From positions 1-64,000 of the forward strand of contig NZ_JACJJK010000001.1 in NCBI RefSeq assembly GCF_016899935.1: a stretch of DNA of 64,000 nt. Reading direction: 5' to 3'. The translations under genes were made by a program, and so were the position numbers. The notes below the pieces were generated by a model, which did not search any database, was not told the DNA's origin, and saw nothing but the letters and a program-made list of their open reading frames with translations. Positions 8,590 through 17,226 of this stretch are shown in pieces. Source of the DNA: Olsenella uli (GTDB lineage Bacteria; Actinomycetota; Coriobacteriia; Coriobacteriales; Atopobiaceae). The stretch's first letter is position 1. Every line of letters begins with the position of its first letter.

Positions 8590-9134
8590 TAGATCTCCAT
8601 GACCTCGGCGCTCTTGGCCTTGAGCAGCTCGTCGATCTTGGCGACGTAGGAGTCGGTGACCTTCTGGACGGCCTTCTTCTCGCGCGACTGCTCGTCGTCG
8701 GAGAGCTCCTCGTCGCGCTCGATCTTGCCGTTCACGTCGCGGCGGACGTTGCGGACGGCCACGCGGGCCTCCTCGGCGATCTCCTTGCACTCCTTGACGA
8801 GCTCCTTGCGGCGCTCCTCGGTGGGCTTGGGGAACGGCAGGCGGATCGAGACGCCGTCGTTGGACGGGGTGATGCCGAGGTCGGAGCTCTCGATGGCCTT
8901 CTCGATCGCGCGCAGGGCGCTCTTGTCCCACGGCTCCACGACGAGCATGGACGCCTCGGGGACCTTGATGCCCGCGAGCTGCGTGATGGGCGTGGGCTGG
9001 CCGTAGTAGTCGACCATGATGGGCGCGAGGATCTGCGCGTTGGCGCGGCCGGTGCGCACGCGGGCGAAGTTGGCCTTGAGCGTGTCGAGGCACTTGCCCA
9101 TGTTCTTCTCGGCGCGGTCGGTGTACTGGCTCAT
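8589..9134 (-). CDS. frr: Ribosome recycling factor
   Basis: Frr acts with EF-G to split post-termination ribosomes. At 181 residues it is close to the usual 185. The family sequence is recognisable from the N-terminal helix (AEKNMGKCLDTLKANFARVRTGRAN) through LAGIKVPEASMLVVEPWD to the C-terminal helices rich in charged residues. Its ATG lies just after the pyrH stop, giving the widespread order pyrH-frr-uppS-cdsA. Confidence 0.97.
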   Translation of the reverse strand: MSQYTDRAEKNMGKCLDTLKANFARVRTGRANAQILAPIMVDYYGQPTPITQLAGIKVPEASMLVVEPWDKSALRAIEKAIESSDLGITPSNDGVSIRLPFPKPTEERRKELVKECKEIAEEARVAVRNVRRDVNGKIERDEELSDDEQSREKKAVQKVTDSYVAKIDELLKAKSAEVMEI

Positions 9135-9136
9135 GT

Positions 9137-9859
9137 CTAGTCCTCCTCGACGACGGTCGTGCCAACGTTCTCTCCGCGCACGGCGCTCAGGAACACGCCG
9201 GGCTGCTTGATGTCAAAGACCATGATGGGCATGTGGTTGTCATGGCAGAGCGCCGTGGCGGTGGCGTCCATGACCTTGAGGTCGCGGTTCAGGACCTCGC
9301 GGTAGGTGATGGAGTCGAAGCGCCGGGCGTCGGGGTTGGTCCGGGGGTCGGCGTCGTAGATGCCGTCGACGTTGGTGGCCTTCATCAGGACCTCGGCGCC
9401 GATCTCGCAGGCGCGCAGCGCAGCGGCGGTGTCCGTGGTGAAGTAGGGGTTGCCGGTGCCGGCGGCGTAGATCGTGATGCGGCCCTTCTCGAGGTGGCGG
9501 ATCGCGCGACGGCGAATGTAGGGCTCGGCGATCTGGCGCATCTCGATCGCGCTCATGACGCGGCAGTCCATGCCGTTGCGCTCGAAGCAGTCCTGCAGCG
9601 CGAGCGAGTTGATGACCGTCGCGAGCATGCCCATGTTGTCTCCCTGGGCGCGGTCCATGCCCGCAGCGGCCCCGGTGAGCCCGCGGAAGATGTTGCCGCC
9701 GCCCACCACGATGGCGACCTGCACGCCCGCCTCCCAGACGGGCTTGATCTCCTCGGCGAGCCGCTGCGGGACGGCGGCGTCGATCCCGTAGGCCTGCTCG
9801 CCCATGAGCGCCTCGCCGGAGAGCTTGAGCAGGACGCGTCCGTACTTGACGTCTGACAC
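9137..9859 (-). CDS. pyrH: UMP kinase
   Basis: PyrH phosphorylates UMP to UDP with ATP and belongs to the amino acid kinase fold. The 240-residue protein shows [15 protein letters not shown] at the N-terminus (phosphate-binding Lys), [10 protein letters not shown], and the C-terminal [11 protein letters not shown] region. I choose the GTG at 9859, preceded by GAGGTC, because it gives the family's normal length. The upstream in-frame extension is low-complexity. It probably heads its own transcript, since a strong terminator lies between it and tsf. Confidence 0.96.
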   Translation of the reverse strand: MSDVKYGRVLLKLSGEALMGEQAYGIDAAVPQRLAEEIKPVWEAGVQVAIVVGGGNIFRGLTGAAAGMDRAQGDNMGMLATVINSLALQDCFERNGMDCRVMSAIEMRQIAEPYIRRRAIRHLEKGRITIYAAGTGNPYFTTDTAAALRACEIGAEVLMKATNVDGIYDADPRTNPDARRFDSITYREVLNRDLKVMDATATALCHDNHMPIMVFDIKQPGVFLSAVRGENVGTTVVEED

Positions 9860-9992
9860 TGGGACCTCGCTTTCGTCGGCCCCTCGCGTAAGGGGCGGGT
9901 AATGTCCTCCCGTGATTCTAGCAGAGCGCGGGCCGGGCGCGCCGGCGGCGTCACGTCTGCGGCCGGCCGAGAAGGACCGGGGTGCGTCCATG

Positions 9993-10024
9993 AAAAACGG
10001 GGCCGACGATCACTCGCCGGCCCC
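9993..10024 (-). terminator. Intrinsic terminator after tsf
   Basis: On the minus strand GGGGCCG pairs with CGGCCCC across a 12-base loop, followed by C and five T. It begins 23 bases after the tsf stop codon and should end the rpsB-tsf transcript. Confidence 0.85.
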
Positions 10025-10047
10025 GCGGGCTCGTGTGAGCTGTGATG

Positions 10048-10923
10048 CTACTCGGCGTCGCCGAAGGTGTAGCGGACGAAGCTCATGACCTCGATCGTGT
10101 CGTCGACGTCCTTGGAGACGTTCTTGGCGAGCTGGGCGATCGTGAGGGAGCTGTCCTTGACGAACTCCTGCTCGGTGAGGACACTCTCCTTGAAGTACTT
10201 CTCGAGGCGACCCTGGGCCATCTTCTCCTGGATGGCCTCGGGCTTGCCGGACTCGGCCGCCTGGGCCTTGTAGATGGAGAGCTCGTGCTCGATGACGTCG
10301 GCGGGGACGTCGTCGCGGCGCGCGGAGACGGGGGCGGCGGCGGCGACCTGCATGGCCACGTCGTGGGCAAAGGTCTTGAACTGCTCGCTCTCGGCGGTCT
10401 CGGGCTTGGTGAACTTGAAGGTCACGATGTCGGCGAGCTTGCCGCCCAGGTGGACGTAGCTGCCGAGCGCGCCGTCCTCGGCGGTGACGCGCTGGAAGCG
10501 GGCGACCTTCATGTTCTCGCCGATGACGTGGATCATCTCGGTGAGCTCGGCCTCGACGGTGGACTCGCCCATGGCACAGGCCTTGAGGGCGTCGACGTCG
10601 GCGGGGTCGTTCTCGGCGACGATCTTGGCGAGGTCGAGGGCGAAGCCGGTGAACTTGGGGTTGGTGCCCACGAAGTCGGTCTCGCAGGTGAGCTCGAGCA
10701 GGGCGCCCGTCTTGCCGTCCTCGGAGACGTAGACGGCGATGGTGCCCTCGTTGGTGTCGCGGCCGGCGCGCTTGACGGCCTTGGCGACGCCCATCGTGCG
10801 GAGGATGTCGACGGCCTTGTCGATGTCGCCGTCGGCCTCGACGAGGGCCTTCTTGCACTCCATCATCGGGGAGTCGGTCATCTCGCGGAGCTGCTTGACG
10901 AGGGCTGCGGTAACCTGAGCCAT
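10048..10923 (-). CDS. tsf: Elongation factor Ts
   Basis: EF-Ts is the guanine nucleotide exchange factor of EF-Tu. The 291-residue protein opens with the UBA-like domain (MAQVTAALVKQLREMT), then has TDSPMMECKKAL and the TDFVGTN region of the core. It lies 32 bases downstream of rpsB, the conserved rpsB-tsf operon, and is followed by a clear terminator. Confidence 0.97.
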   Translation of the reverse strand: MAQVTAALVKQLREMTDSPMMECKKALVEADGDIDKAVDILRTMGVAKAVKRAGRDTNEGTIAVYVSEDGKTGALLELTCETDFVGTNPKFTGFALDLAKIVAENDPADVDALKACAMGESTVEAELTEMIHVIGENMKVARFQRVTAEDGALGSYVHLGGKLADIVTFKFTKPETAESEQFKTFAHDVAMQVAAAAPVSARRDDVPADVIEHELSIYKAQAAESGKPEAIQEKMAQGRLEKYFKESVLTEQEFVKDSSLTIAQLAKNVSKDVDDTIEVMSFVRYTFGDAE

Positions 10924-10955
10924 GGTGAATCTCCTAACTGGTCGTGTGTGGTCGA

Positions 10956-11723
10956 CTACTCGGCGGCGGGGGCGTCGGCGGGAGCGGCCTGATCGGTCGC
11001 GGGCGCGGCCTCGCCGGCCATCTCCTCGGCGCTGATCTGCTCCTTGCCGGAGCCGGCGAGCACGGCGTCGGCCGCGAGCTCGCACATCAGGGAGACGGAG
11101 CGGATGGCGTCGTCGTTGGCGGGCACGCCGTAGTCGACGACGTCAGGGTCGGAGTTGGTGTCGAGCAGGCCGACGACCGGGATGTGGAGGCGGTTGGCCT
11201 CACGGATGGCGATCTCCTCGCGCTTGGTGTCCACGACGAAGATGGCCTGCGGCAGGGCGGTCATGGTGCGGACGCCGCCGAGGTTCTTCTGGAGCTTCTC
11301 GAGCTCCTTCGTGAGCAGCGCCTGCTCCTTCTTGGGCAGGGTGGCCATGCGGCCGTCCTCGACCATGGCCTCGAGCTCCTCCATGCGGGAGATGCGGGAG
11401 CGCATGGTCACGAAGTTGGTGAGCATGCCGCCGAGCCAGCGCTGGTTGATGTAGGGCATGCCGCAGCGCTCGGCCTGGGCCGCGATGGGCTCCTGGGCCT
11501 GCTTCTTGGTGCCGACGAACAGGATCGAGCCACCCTTGGCGGCCGTCTCCTTGAGGAAGGTGTAGGCGCGGTCGGCGCCGAGCATGGTCTGCTTGAGGTC
11601 GAGGATGTAGATGCCGTTGCGCTCGCCGAAGATGTACGGCTTCATCTTGGGGTTCCAGCGGCGGGTCTGGTGACCGTAGTGGCAGCCGGCGTCGAGCAGG
11701 GTCTGGATGGTGATCTTAGCCAT
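10956..11723 (-). CDS. rpsB: 30S ribosomal protein S2
   Basis: S2 is a small-subunit protein needed for S1/mRNA binding. The 255 residues start MAKITIQTLLDAGCHYGHQTRRWNPKM-like and contain the family blocks YIFGERNGIYILDL and VDTKREEIAIREA. The C-terminal 25 residues are an Ala/Glu-rich tail (AAPATDQAAPADAPAAE). The ATG follows AGGAGG at 11729-11734. A good promoter and a roughly 130-base leader with two palindromes precede it. Confidence 0.97.
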   Translation of the reverse strand: MAKITIQTLLDAGCHYGHQTRRWNPKMKPYIFGERNGIYILDLKQTMLGADRAYTFLKETAAKGGSILFVGTKKQAQEPIAAQAERCGMPYINQRWLGGMLTNFVTMRSRISRMEELEAMVEDGRMATLPKKEQALLTKELEKLQKNLGGVRTMTALPQAIFVVDTKREEIAIREANRLHIPVVGLLDTNSDPDVVDYGVPANDDAIRSVSLMCELAADAVLAGSGKEQISAEEMAGEAAPATDQAAPADAPAAE

Positions 11724-11752
11724 GGTAACCTCCTGTGGTTGATCCTCCGCGT

Positions 11753-11798
11753 GGGGTCGACCCCGACGCACCACCCGTGACCTGGCCTGAGCCACGGG
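11753..11798 (-). promoter_or_regulatory. Structured 5' leader of rpsB
   Basis: Between the predicted start of transcription (about 11854) and the ribosome site there are two palindromes. One is a stem CCCGTG/CACGGG with a 13-base loop (11774-11798); the other is the perfect palindrome GGGGTCGACCCC (11753-11764). S2 regulates its own operon through a leader in some bacteria. That it does so here is inference. Confidence 0.4.
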
Positions 11799-11860
11799 CA
11801 CCACGATGCGCGAGTAGCCACGCGTGTGACGTATGCCGTGCGGGCGCACAGCGAGTAGAA

Positions 11861-11889
11861 AGTATAGACGCTGCGTCCGGGCCTGTCGA
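11861..11889 (-). promoter_or_regulatory. Promoter of rpsB-tsf
   Basis: On the minus strand TCGACA and TATACT are separated by exactly 17 bases. It is the only strong sigma-70-type pair in the 206-base gap between xerC and rpsB, and gives a leader of about 130 bases. Confidence 0.75.
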
Positions 11890-11929
11890 GGGTTCACATC
11901 CTCACCATCGCGGCGGGCACGCGTCGGGC

Positions 11930-12868
11930 TCACGCGCGCGGGTGGGCGCTCCGGGCCGCCTCCTTGAGGCGATCGACCGAGAGGTGCGTGTAGACCTGGG
12001 TCGTGGCGAGGCTCTCGTGGCCGAGAAGCTCCTGCACGCTCCTGAGGTCGGCTCCCCCGCCGAGAAGCTCCGTCGCAAAGGTGTGGCGCATCGCGTGTGG
12101 GGTGAGGCTGGGGTCGAGGCGCGCCTCGGCCACCCGGCGCTCGAAGACGGTCCGCAGCGCGTCTGCGGACATGCGGTTGCCGCGCGTCGAGAGGAGGAGC
12201 GCCTCGGTGGGGCGGCCCGGCCGCACGAGCGCGCCTCTCCCCCGCTCCACGTAGGCCCGGACGCGCTCGAGGGCGCTGGGGTAGACGGGGACGACGCGCT
12301 CCTTCGACCCCTTGCCGAAGAGCCTGACCTGGCCCTGCGAGAAGTCCACGTCGAGGAGGGAGAGCCCGGATACCTCAGAGACGCGCGCGCCCGTCGCGTA
12401 GAGGAGCTCGAGGAAGGCGCGGTCCCTCAGACTCACGGGGTCGTCTCCCTCGCAGGTGGCGAGCAGGGCGTCCGCCTCGGCGGCGGACATCGTCTTGGGC
12501 AGGGTCCGCGAGAGCTTGGGGCTCGCCACCGCCGCCACGGCGGCCGAGTCGCAGCGCCCCTCGCGCAGCATCCAGCGGAAGAGGCCGCGCAGGGCGGAGA
12601 GATGGCGCGCCACCGTGCGCGTGGAGTAGCCCGCGCGGGAGAGCTCGAGGAGATAGGCGCGCAGGTCGCGGTGCGTGAGCCCTCCCGGCGAGACGCCCTC
12701 CCGCGCGCACCAGGCGAGAAACGCGAGAAGGTCCTCGCGGTACGCGCGGACGGTGTTCTCCGAGAGGTGGCGGACGCTCGCGAGGTGCGCCGCGTAGTCC
12801 TCGACGTCGCGCGCGAAGGCGGCGCGCTCCTCCTCGCGCCGGAGCGCCTGCTCCGTCCGCTCGGTCAT
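11930..12868 (-). CDS. xerC: Tyrosine recombinase, XerC/XerD type
   Basis: The 312-residue protein has the core-binding SAM-like domain (about 20-105) and a catalytic domain with all tyrosine-recombinase residues: Arg162 (GARVSE), Lys186/Lys189 (GKGSKER), His258 and Arg261 (HAMRHT), His284 (LLGHESL) and Tyr293 (VYTH). It probably resolves chromosome dimers at dif. No dif site was recognised nearby. Its ATG overlaps the trmFO stop codon (ATGA). The trmFO-xerC pairing is a known conserved order. Choosing XerC over XerD is by context only. Confidence 0.88.
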   Translation of the reverse strand: MTERTEQALRREEERAAFARDVEDYAAHLASVRHLSENTVRAYREDLLAFLAWCAREGVSPGGLTHRDLRAYLLELSRAGYSTRTVARHLSALRGLFRWMLREGRCDSAAVAAVASPKLSRTLPKTMSAAEADALLATCEGDDPVSLRDRAFLELLYATGARVSEVSGLSLLDVDFSQGQVRLFGKGSKERVVPVYPSALERVRAYVERGRGALVRPGRPTEALLLSTRGNRMSADALRTVFERRVAEARLDPSLTPHAMRHTFATELLGGGADLRSVQELLGHESLATTQVYTHLSVDRLKEAARSAHPRA

Positions 12869-14199
12869 GCGGGGTCGCTTATGAGCAGCTCGGGACGGGC
12901 CGCGAGATAGGCGTCGAGGTCGCGCCGCGCCCGGTCCACGAGCGCGGCGTGGCGCGCCGCCTTGTTGCGCGGCGCGTCCGGAAGCGGCGGGTAGAGGCCG
13001 AAGTTGACGTGCATGGGCTGGTAGTCGACCGTCGCGGGGTCGGTCGCGTAGGCGGCGAGCGAGCCGAGCGAGCCGGTCTGCGGGAGCAGCACCGGCTCGG
13101 CGCCGACGAGATCGGCGTAGACGTTGAGGGCGGCGAGCAGGCCGGAGGCGATGGCCTCGACGTAGCCCTCGGTCCCGGTGATCTGCCCGGCGAGGCGCAC
13201 GGAGGTGCCCGGCACGGCGAAGGTGCGGTCGAGCGCGTGCGGGGAGTCGACGAACGAGTTGCGGTGCATGACGCCGTAGCGCAGGAACTCCGCGGCCTCG
13301 AGGCCGGGGATCAGGCGCAGGACGCGGCGCTGCTCGCCCCAGGTCAGGTTGGTCTGGAAGCCGACAAGATTGTAGGCGGTGTGCGCGGCGTTCTCGGCGC
13401 GGAGCTGGACCACCGCCCACGGCCTTCTCCCGGTCCGGGGGTCGGCGATGCCGACCGGCTTGAGGGCGCCGTGGCGCAGCGTGTCGTGCCCGGTCCGGGC
13501 GACCTCCTCGACGGGCTGGCACGCACAGAAGAGGTCGCGCTGCTCGAAGTCGTGCGCGATGACACGGCGTGCGCCGACCAGCTCGTCGACGAGGAGGTCG
13601 TAGCGCTCGCGGTCGAGCGGGCAGTTGAGGTAGTCCCCCGTCGCCTCGGCCTCCTGGTAGCGGGACTGCTCGAAGACGACGGAGCGGTCGAGCGTGGTCG
13701 CGTCCACGATGGGCGCCGCCGCGTCGTAGAAGCTCATCCGGTCGCCGCCCACGGCGCGCGCCACCGCCTCGAAGAGCTCGCCCGAGCAGAGCGGTCCCGC
13801 CGCGACGACGGCGGGGCCCTCGGGCAGCTCGTCGACGCGCTCCCTGACGACCTCGATGCGTCCGTCGCCCTCGATCAGCGCCCCGACGCGCGCGGAGAAC
13901 TCGTCCCGGTCGACGGCCAGGGCGCCCCCGGCGGGCACCCGGGCCTCCCGGGCGCAGCGCAGAAGGGCGCTGCCCAGACGGTCCAGCTCCCACTTGAGCT
14001 GGCCGGCGGCCGTGTCCTCCTTGGTCGACTTGAGCGAGTTGGAGCACACCAGCTCGGCGAAGCCGGCCCCGTGATGGGCGGGCGAGGCGTGGGCGGGCCG
14101 CTGCTCGAAGAGCCGGACGCGGACCCCCCGCCGCGCGAGCTGCAGTGCGCACTCGCTGCCGGCGAGACCGCCTCCCACGACGCTAACCACGTGCTCCAT
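12865..14199 (-). CDS. trmFO: Methylenetetrahydrofolate-tRNA-(uracil-5-)-methyltransferase
   Basis: TrmFO makes ribothymidine at tRNA position 54 using methylene-THF and FADH2. The 444-residue protein begins VVSVVGGGLAGSE, the FAD dinucleotide-binding motif. It also carries FAELVCSNSLKS, YLNCPLDRE and GQITGTEGYVE, all typical of the GidA-like TrmFO family, and has the normal family length. The ATG at 14199 lies 25 bases after dprA. Confidence 0.95.
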   Translation of the reverse strand: MEHVVSVVGGGLAGSECALQLARRGVRVRLFEQRPAHASPAHHGAGFAELVCSNSLKSTKEDTAAGQLKWELDRLGSALLRCAREARVPAGGALAVDRDEFSARVGALIEGDGRIEVVRERVDELPEGPAVVAAGPLCSGELFEAVARAVGGDRMSFYDAAAPIVDATTLDRSVVFEQSRYQEAEATGDYLNCPLDRERYDLLVDELVGARRVIAHDFEQRDLFCACQPVEEVARTGHDTLRHGALKPVGIADPRTGRRPWAVVQLRAENAAHTAYNLVGFQTNLTWGEQRRVLRLIPGLEAAEFLRYGVMHRNSFVDSPHALDRTFAVPGTSVRLAGQITGTEGYVEAIASGLLAALNVYADLVGAEPVLLPQTGSLGSLAAYATDPATVDYQPMHVNFGLYPPLPDAPRNKAARHAALVDRARRDLDAYLAARPELLISDPA

Positions 14200-14225
14200 C
14201 GAATCCCCCGTCCTCGCTCGAAACG

Positions 14226-15125
14226 TCAGCTCGCTCCATTGTGCCCCAAGTAGTAGCTCCGCGTCGGCGCGTAGCGGCCGTCGGGGAGACGCTCCACGAT
14301 ACCTCTCGCCTCGTAGTCCGTCAGGGTCCGGATGACGGTCAGCACGCTCTCGTTGAGGCGCTCGGCGAGCTCGTCGGCGCGGGAGGGCGAGGCGACGAGG
14401 GCCGAGACGACCGGGCCGTACTCGCGCGCGACCCCTGCCGGCGCCATGCGCGCGAGCCCGTAGTCGAGCGCGAGGGAGACGGCGAGCGCCTGCTCGTCCG
14501 CGATGACGCGCGCGCCCTCCGCGATGAGGCGGTTCGTCCCCGCCGAGGTGGGCGAGAAGATCGAGCCCGGGACCGCGTAGACGATCCGGTCGAGCTCGCT
14601 CGCGGCGTCCGCCGTCGACATCGTCCCCGAGCGCAGGCCCGCCTCGGTGACGACGAGGACCTCGGAGAGCGCGGCGATGACGGCGTTTCTCCTCGGGAAG
14701 CTCCAGCGTCTCGGCCCCCTCCCCCACGGCTCCAGGGACACGACCGCGCCCCCGTGCGCGACCGCCCCGTCGAAGAGGTCGCGCGACGACTGCGGGTACA
14801 CGAGGTCGGCCCCGCACCCCGAAACGACGACGGTCCGTCCCCCGCCCCTGAGCGCCGCCATGCCTGCGGCGTGGTCGCACCCCAGCGCGCCGCCCGAGAC
14901 GACGGTGACGCCGCACTCCGCGGCCACCCGCGCGGCCATCTCGGCCACCGCCAGGCCGTAGGGCGTCGCCCTTCTCGCCCCCACGACCGAGAGGCAGGGG
15001 CCCTCGAGCGCCTCCGGGCTCCCGATCCCGAAGATGCGGTCGGGCGGCGCGGGGAGGTCCTCGAGACGGGCGGGATACCCCGCGTCCCCGCGCGCGAGCT
15101 CCCACCGTTCGCTGGCGTCACGCAT
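14226..15125 (-). CDS. dprA: DNA-processing protein DprA
   Basis: DprA protects incoming single-stranded DNA and loads RecA during transformation. The 299-residue protein has the Rossmann-like domain with SVVGARRATPYG, VVSGGALGCDHAAGMAAL, FPRRNAVIAALS and EAGLRSGTM. It ends with a winged-helix domain (LNESVLTVIRTLTDYEARGIVERLPDGRY). The ATG at 15125 has GAAGGGG at 8 bases; a GTG three codons earlier overlaps the comM stop and is the alternative. It sits directly after comM. Confidence 0.93.
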   Translation of the reverse strand: MRDASERWELARGDAGYPARLEDLPAPPDRIFGIGSPEALEGPCLSVVGARRATPYGLAVAEMAARVAAECGVTVVSGGALGCDHAAGMAALRGGGRTVVVSGCGADLVYPQSSRDLFDGAVAHGGAVVSLEPWGRGPRRWSFPRRNAVIAALSEVLVVTEAGLRSGTMSTADAASELDRIVYAVPGSIFSPTSAGTNRLIAEGARVIADEQALAVSLALDYGLARMAPAGVAREYGPVVSALVASPSRADELAERLNESVLTVIRTLTDYEARGIVERLPDGRYAPTRSYYLGHNGAS

Positions 15126-15130
15126 GTTTC

Positions 15131-16615
15131 TCACCCCTTCGCCCTCGGCCTGAACGCGAGCGCCTCGACGACGTCGTCCTCGCTCACGAGCTCGTGCTCG
15201 GCGATGTCCGCGATCGTGCGCGCGACGCGCGAGACGCGCACGATCGCCCGGCCGCCGAGCGAGAGGCCCCGCGCGAGCGACTCGAGCGCCCCTCTGGCCC
15301 GCACGTCCAGGTAGGCGGCGGGCGGGAGCGACTCCTGCTCCCCCGCACGCGTACGCCACGCGCGGAACTCCCGCGCCGCGCCCACGGTCTGGGCCATCTC
15401 GGCGGAGGTGGTCCCCGCGCGCCCGTCGATAACCTTGGCCGTCTCGGGGCGGGGCACGTCCACGACGACGTCGATGCGGTCCATGAGCGGGCCGCCGACG
15501 CGCGCCTGGTACGCGGCGATGCGCGACTGCGAGCACGTGCACTCGTGCCCGGGGTCCCCGAGGTGCCCGCAGGGGCAGGGGTTCGCCGCGGCGACGAGCT
15601 GGAAGTCACAGGGGAACGAGTAGGAGCCGTCCACCCGGACGATGCGCACGACGCGGTCCTCGAGCGGCTGGCGCAGCGCCTGCAGCGTCGCGTGGGAAAA
15701 CTCGGGGAGCTCGTCGAGGAAGAGCACCCCCTCGTGCGCGAGCGAGATCTCCCCGGGCAGGACCGGCCTGCCTCCCCCGACGAGCCCGCCCGTCGAGATG
15801 GAGTGGTGCGGCGCGCGGAAGGGCCTGAGCCCGGCCGCCAGGCGGTCGATCGGCTGGCCCGCGACCGAGTGGATGAGCATGGCCGAGGCCGCCTCGTCCT
15901 CCGAGAGCGGCGGCAGGATGGACGGCAGGCAGCGGGCGAGCATGGTCTTGCCCGATCCGGGCGGCCCGACCATGAGCACGCCGTGGCGGCCCACGGCGGC
16001 AATCGTCATCGCCCGCTTGGCGAGCTCCTGGTCGGCCACGTCGCCGAAGTCGGGCGCCTCGGGGGCCTCCGCCTCGTCCGCAGGGCGGCTCGCGAGGCTG
16101 GGCAGGGAGCGGACCCCGCCCTTGAGCTGGGCGAGCGCCCTGATGCCCCGGGCCCCCTCCGTCCAGCTGCCGACGAGCGGGCTCTCGGCGGAGACGACCA
16201 GCTCCACGCCGAGCTCGCGGGCCAGCAGCGCGTAGGCCATCTCGCCGCGGACGGGGCAGACCGACCCGTCGAGGGCGAGCTCGCCGGCGAACAGCAGGTC
16301 GTCGGCGACGGAGGGCGGGAGCTGCGCCGTGGCGATCAGGAGCGCGACCGCGATCGGCAGGTCGTAGGCCGTCCCGGTCTTGCGCAGGTCGCTCGGGGCG
16401 AGGTTGATCGTGACGTGCTCGCGCGGCTGCGCGAAGCCGCTCGCGCGCATCGCGCAGCGCACCCGGGAGCGCGCCTCGAGGACCGCCGGGTCGGGCATGC
16501 CGACGATGTCGAGCCCCGGCAGCCCGCCAGACAGGCTCACCTCCACGGTGACGGGCTCCGCCTCGACGCCGCGCAGCGACGCCGCCCGCACGACGGCGGT
16601 TCCCGCGCCCGTCAT
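15131..16615 (-). CDS. comM: ComM/YifB family Mg chelatase-like AAA+ helicase
   Basis: ComM is an AAA+ hexameric helicase that promotes branch migration during natural transformation. The 494 residues comprise an N-terminal Lon-like ChlI domain (to about 170) and the AAA+ core with Walker A GPPGSGKT at 217-224 and Walker B LFLDELPEF. A cysteine cluster NPCPCGHLGDPGHECTC may bind zinc, and a C-terminal lid domain follows. The start ATG overlaps the yraN stop (ATGA). The yraN-comM-dprA order is conserved in many bacteria. Confidence 0.94.
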   Translation of the reverse strand: MTGAGTAVVRAASLRGVEAEPVTVEVSLSGGLPGLDIVGMPDPAVLEARSRVRCAMRASGFAQPREHVTINLAPSDLRKTGTAYDLPIAVALLIATAQLPPSVADDLLFAGELALDGSVCPVRGEMAYALLARELGVELVVSAESPLVGSWTEGARGIRALAQLKGGVRSLPSLASRPADEAEAPEAPDFGDVADQELAKRAMTIAAVGRHGVLMVGPPGSGKTMLARCLPSILPPLSEDEAASAMLIHSVAGQPIDRLAAGLRPFRAPHHSISTGGLVGGGRPVLPGEISLAHEGVLFLDELPEFSHATLQALRQPLEDRVVRIVRVDGSYSFPCDFQLVAAANPCPCGHLGDPGHECTCSQSRIAAYQARVGGPLMDRIDVVVDVPRPETAKVIDGRAGTTSAEMAQTVGAAREFRAWRTRAGEQESLPPAAYLDVRARGALESLARGLSLGGRAIVRVSRVARTIADIAEHELVSEDDVVEALAFRPRAKG

Positions 16616-17052
16616 GGCCTGACCTCGTAGGCGCCGTTCAGCTGATGGAGGTGCCCCACGTCGTCGTCGGTCACGGTGATCGCGATGACGTCGAAGCGCA
16701 CGCGGCTCACCCACTCGTTCGCCTGGAGGAAGATGCGCGCCGCGTTGGTGTAGCGCTCCTGGCGCCGCTCGTCGACGGCCTCCTCCGGCATGACCTCCTG
16801 CGGGTCCGTGGCGAGGCGGGTCTTCACCTCGATCAGCGACACGACCGAGGACTCGGCCCGCGGGTCGAGCGCGATGATGTCGACCTCCCCGTAGCCCGAC
16901 CGCCAGTTTCTCCCGAGGATGGTCCATCCCCGCTCGGCCAGGCTCCTGACGGCGACCTCCTCGCCCCGGGCGCCGAGCGCGCGCCGGTCGCGCCTCCAGT
17001 CCCCCTCCGTCTGCGCCGGTGCGACCTGGGCCGCCGAGAGTTCCAGTTCCAT
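16612..17052 (-). CDS. yraN: YraN family (UPF0102) predicted endonuclease-fold protein
   Basis: The 146-residue protein has the restriction-endonuclease-like core of UPF0102: GARGEEVA, then GYGEVDIIALD and IEVKTR, which form the acidic/lysine active-site pattern. The biological role of the family is not established. The start ATG follows GGAGGAG. Its stop overlaps the comM start, so the two are likely translated together. Confidence 0.9.
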   Translation of the reverse strand: MELELSAAQVAPAQTEGDWRRDRRALGARGEEVAVRSLAERGWTILGRNWRSGYGEVDIIALDPRAESSVVSLIEVKTRLATDPQEVMPEEAVDERRQERYTNAARIFLQANEWVSRVRFDVIAITVTDDDVGHLHQLNGAYEVRP

Positions 17053-17103
17053 GGCTCCTCCTCTCACGTCGATGAGAAGAGGCTCCCAGAGGGGACTTGC
17101 ACG

Positions 17104-17141
17104 AAACGTCCCGATGCCGTCCACGGGCCCGTCACGGGACG
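17104..17141 (-). terminator. Possible weak terminator after rnhB
   Basis: CGTCCCG and CGGGACG (7 bp) enclose a secondary CCGT/ACGG stem, followed on the minus strand by TTTCGT. The short T run makes this uncertain. The rest of the 174-base gap (17053-17226) shows no other signal. Confidence 0.3.
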
Positions 17142-17226
17142 CTCACGAGCCTGACGCGCCCCGCGCGCGCCGGCACGGAACTCGTGCGAAGGTCGCGACG
17201 AGCCCGGACGAGCGATGTCGGGCGCG

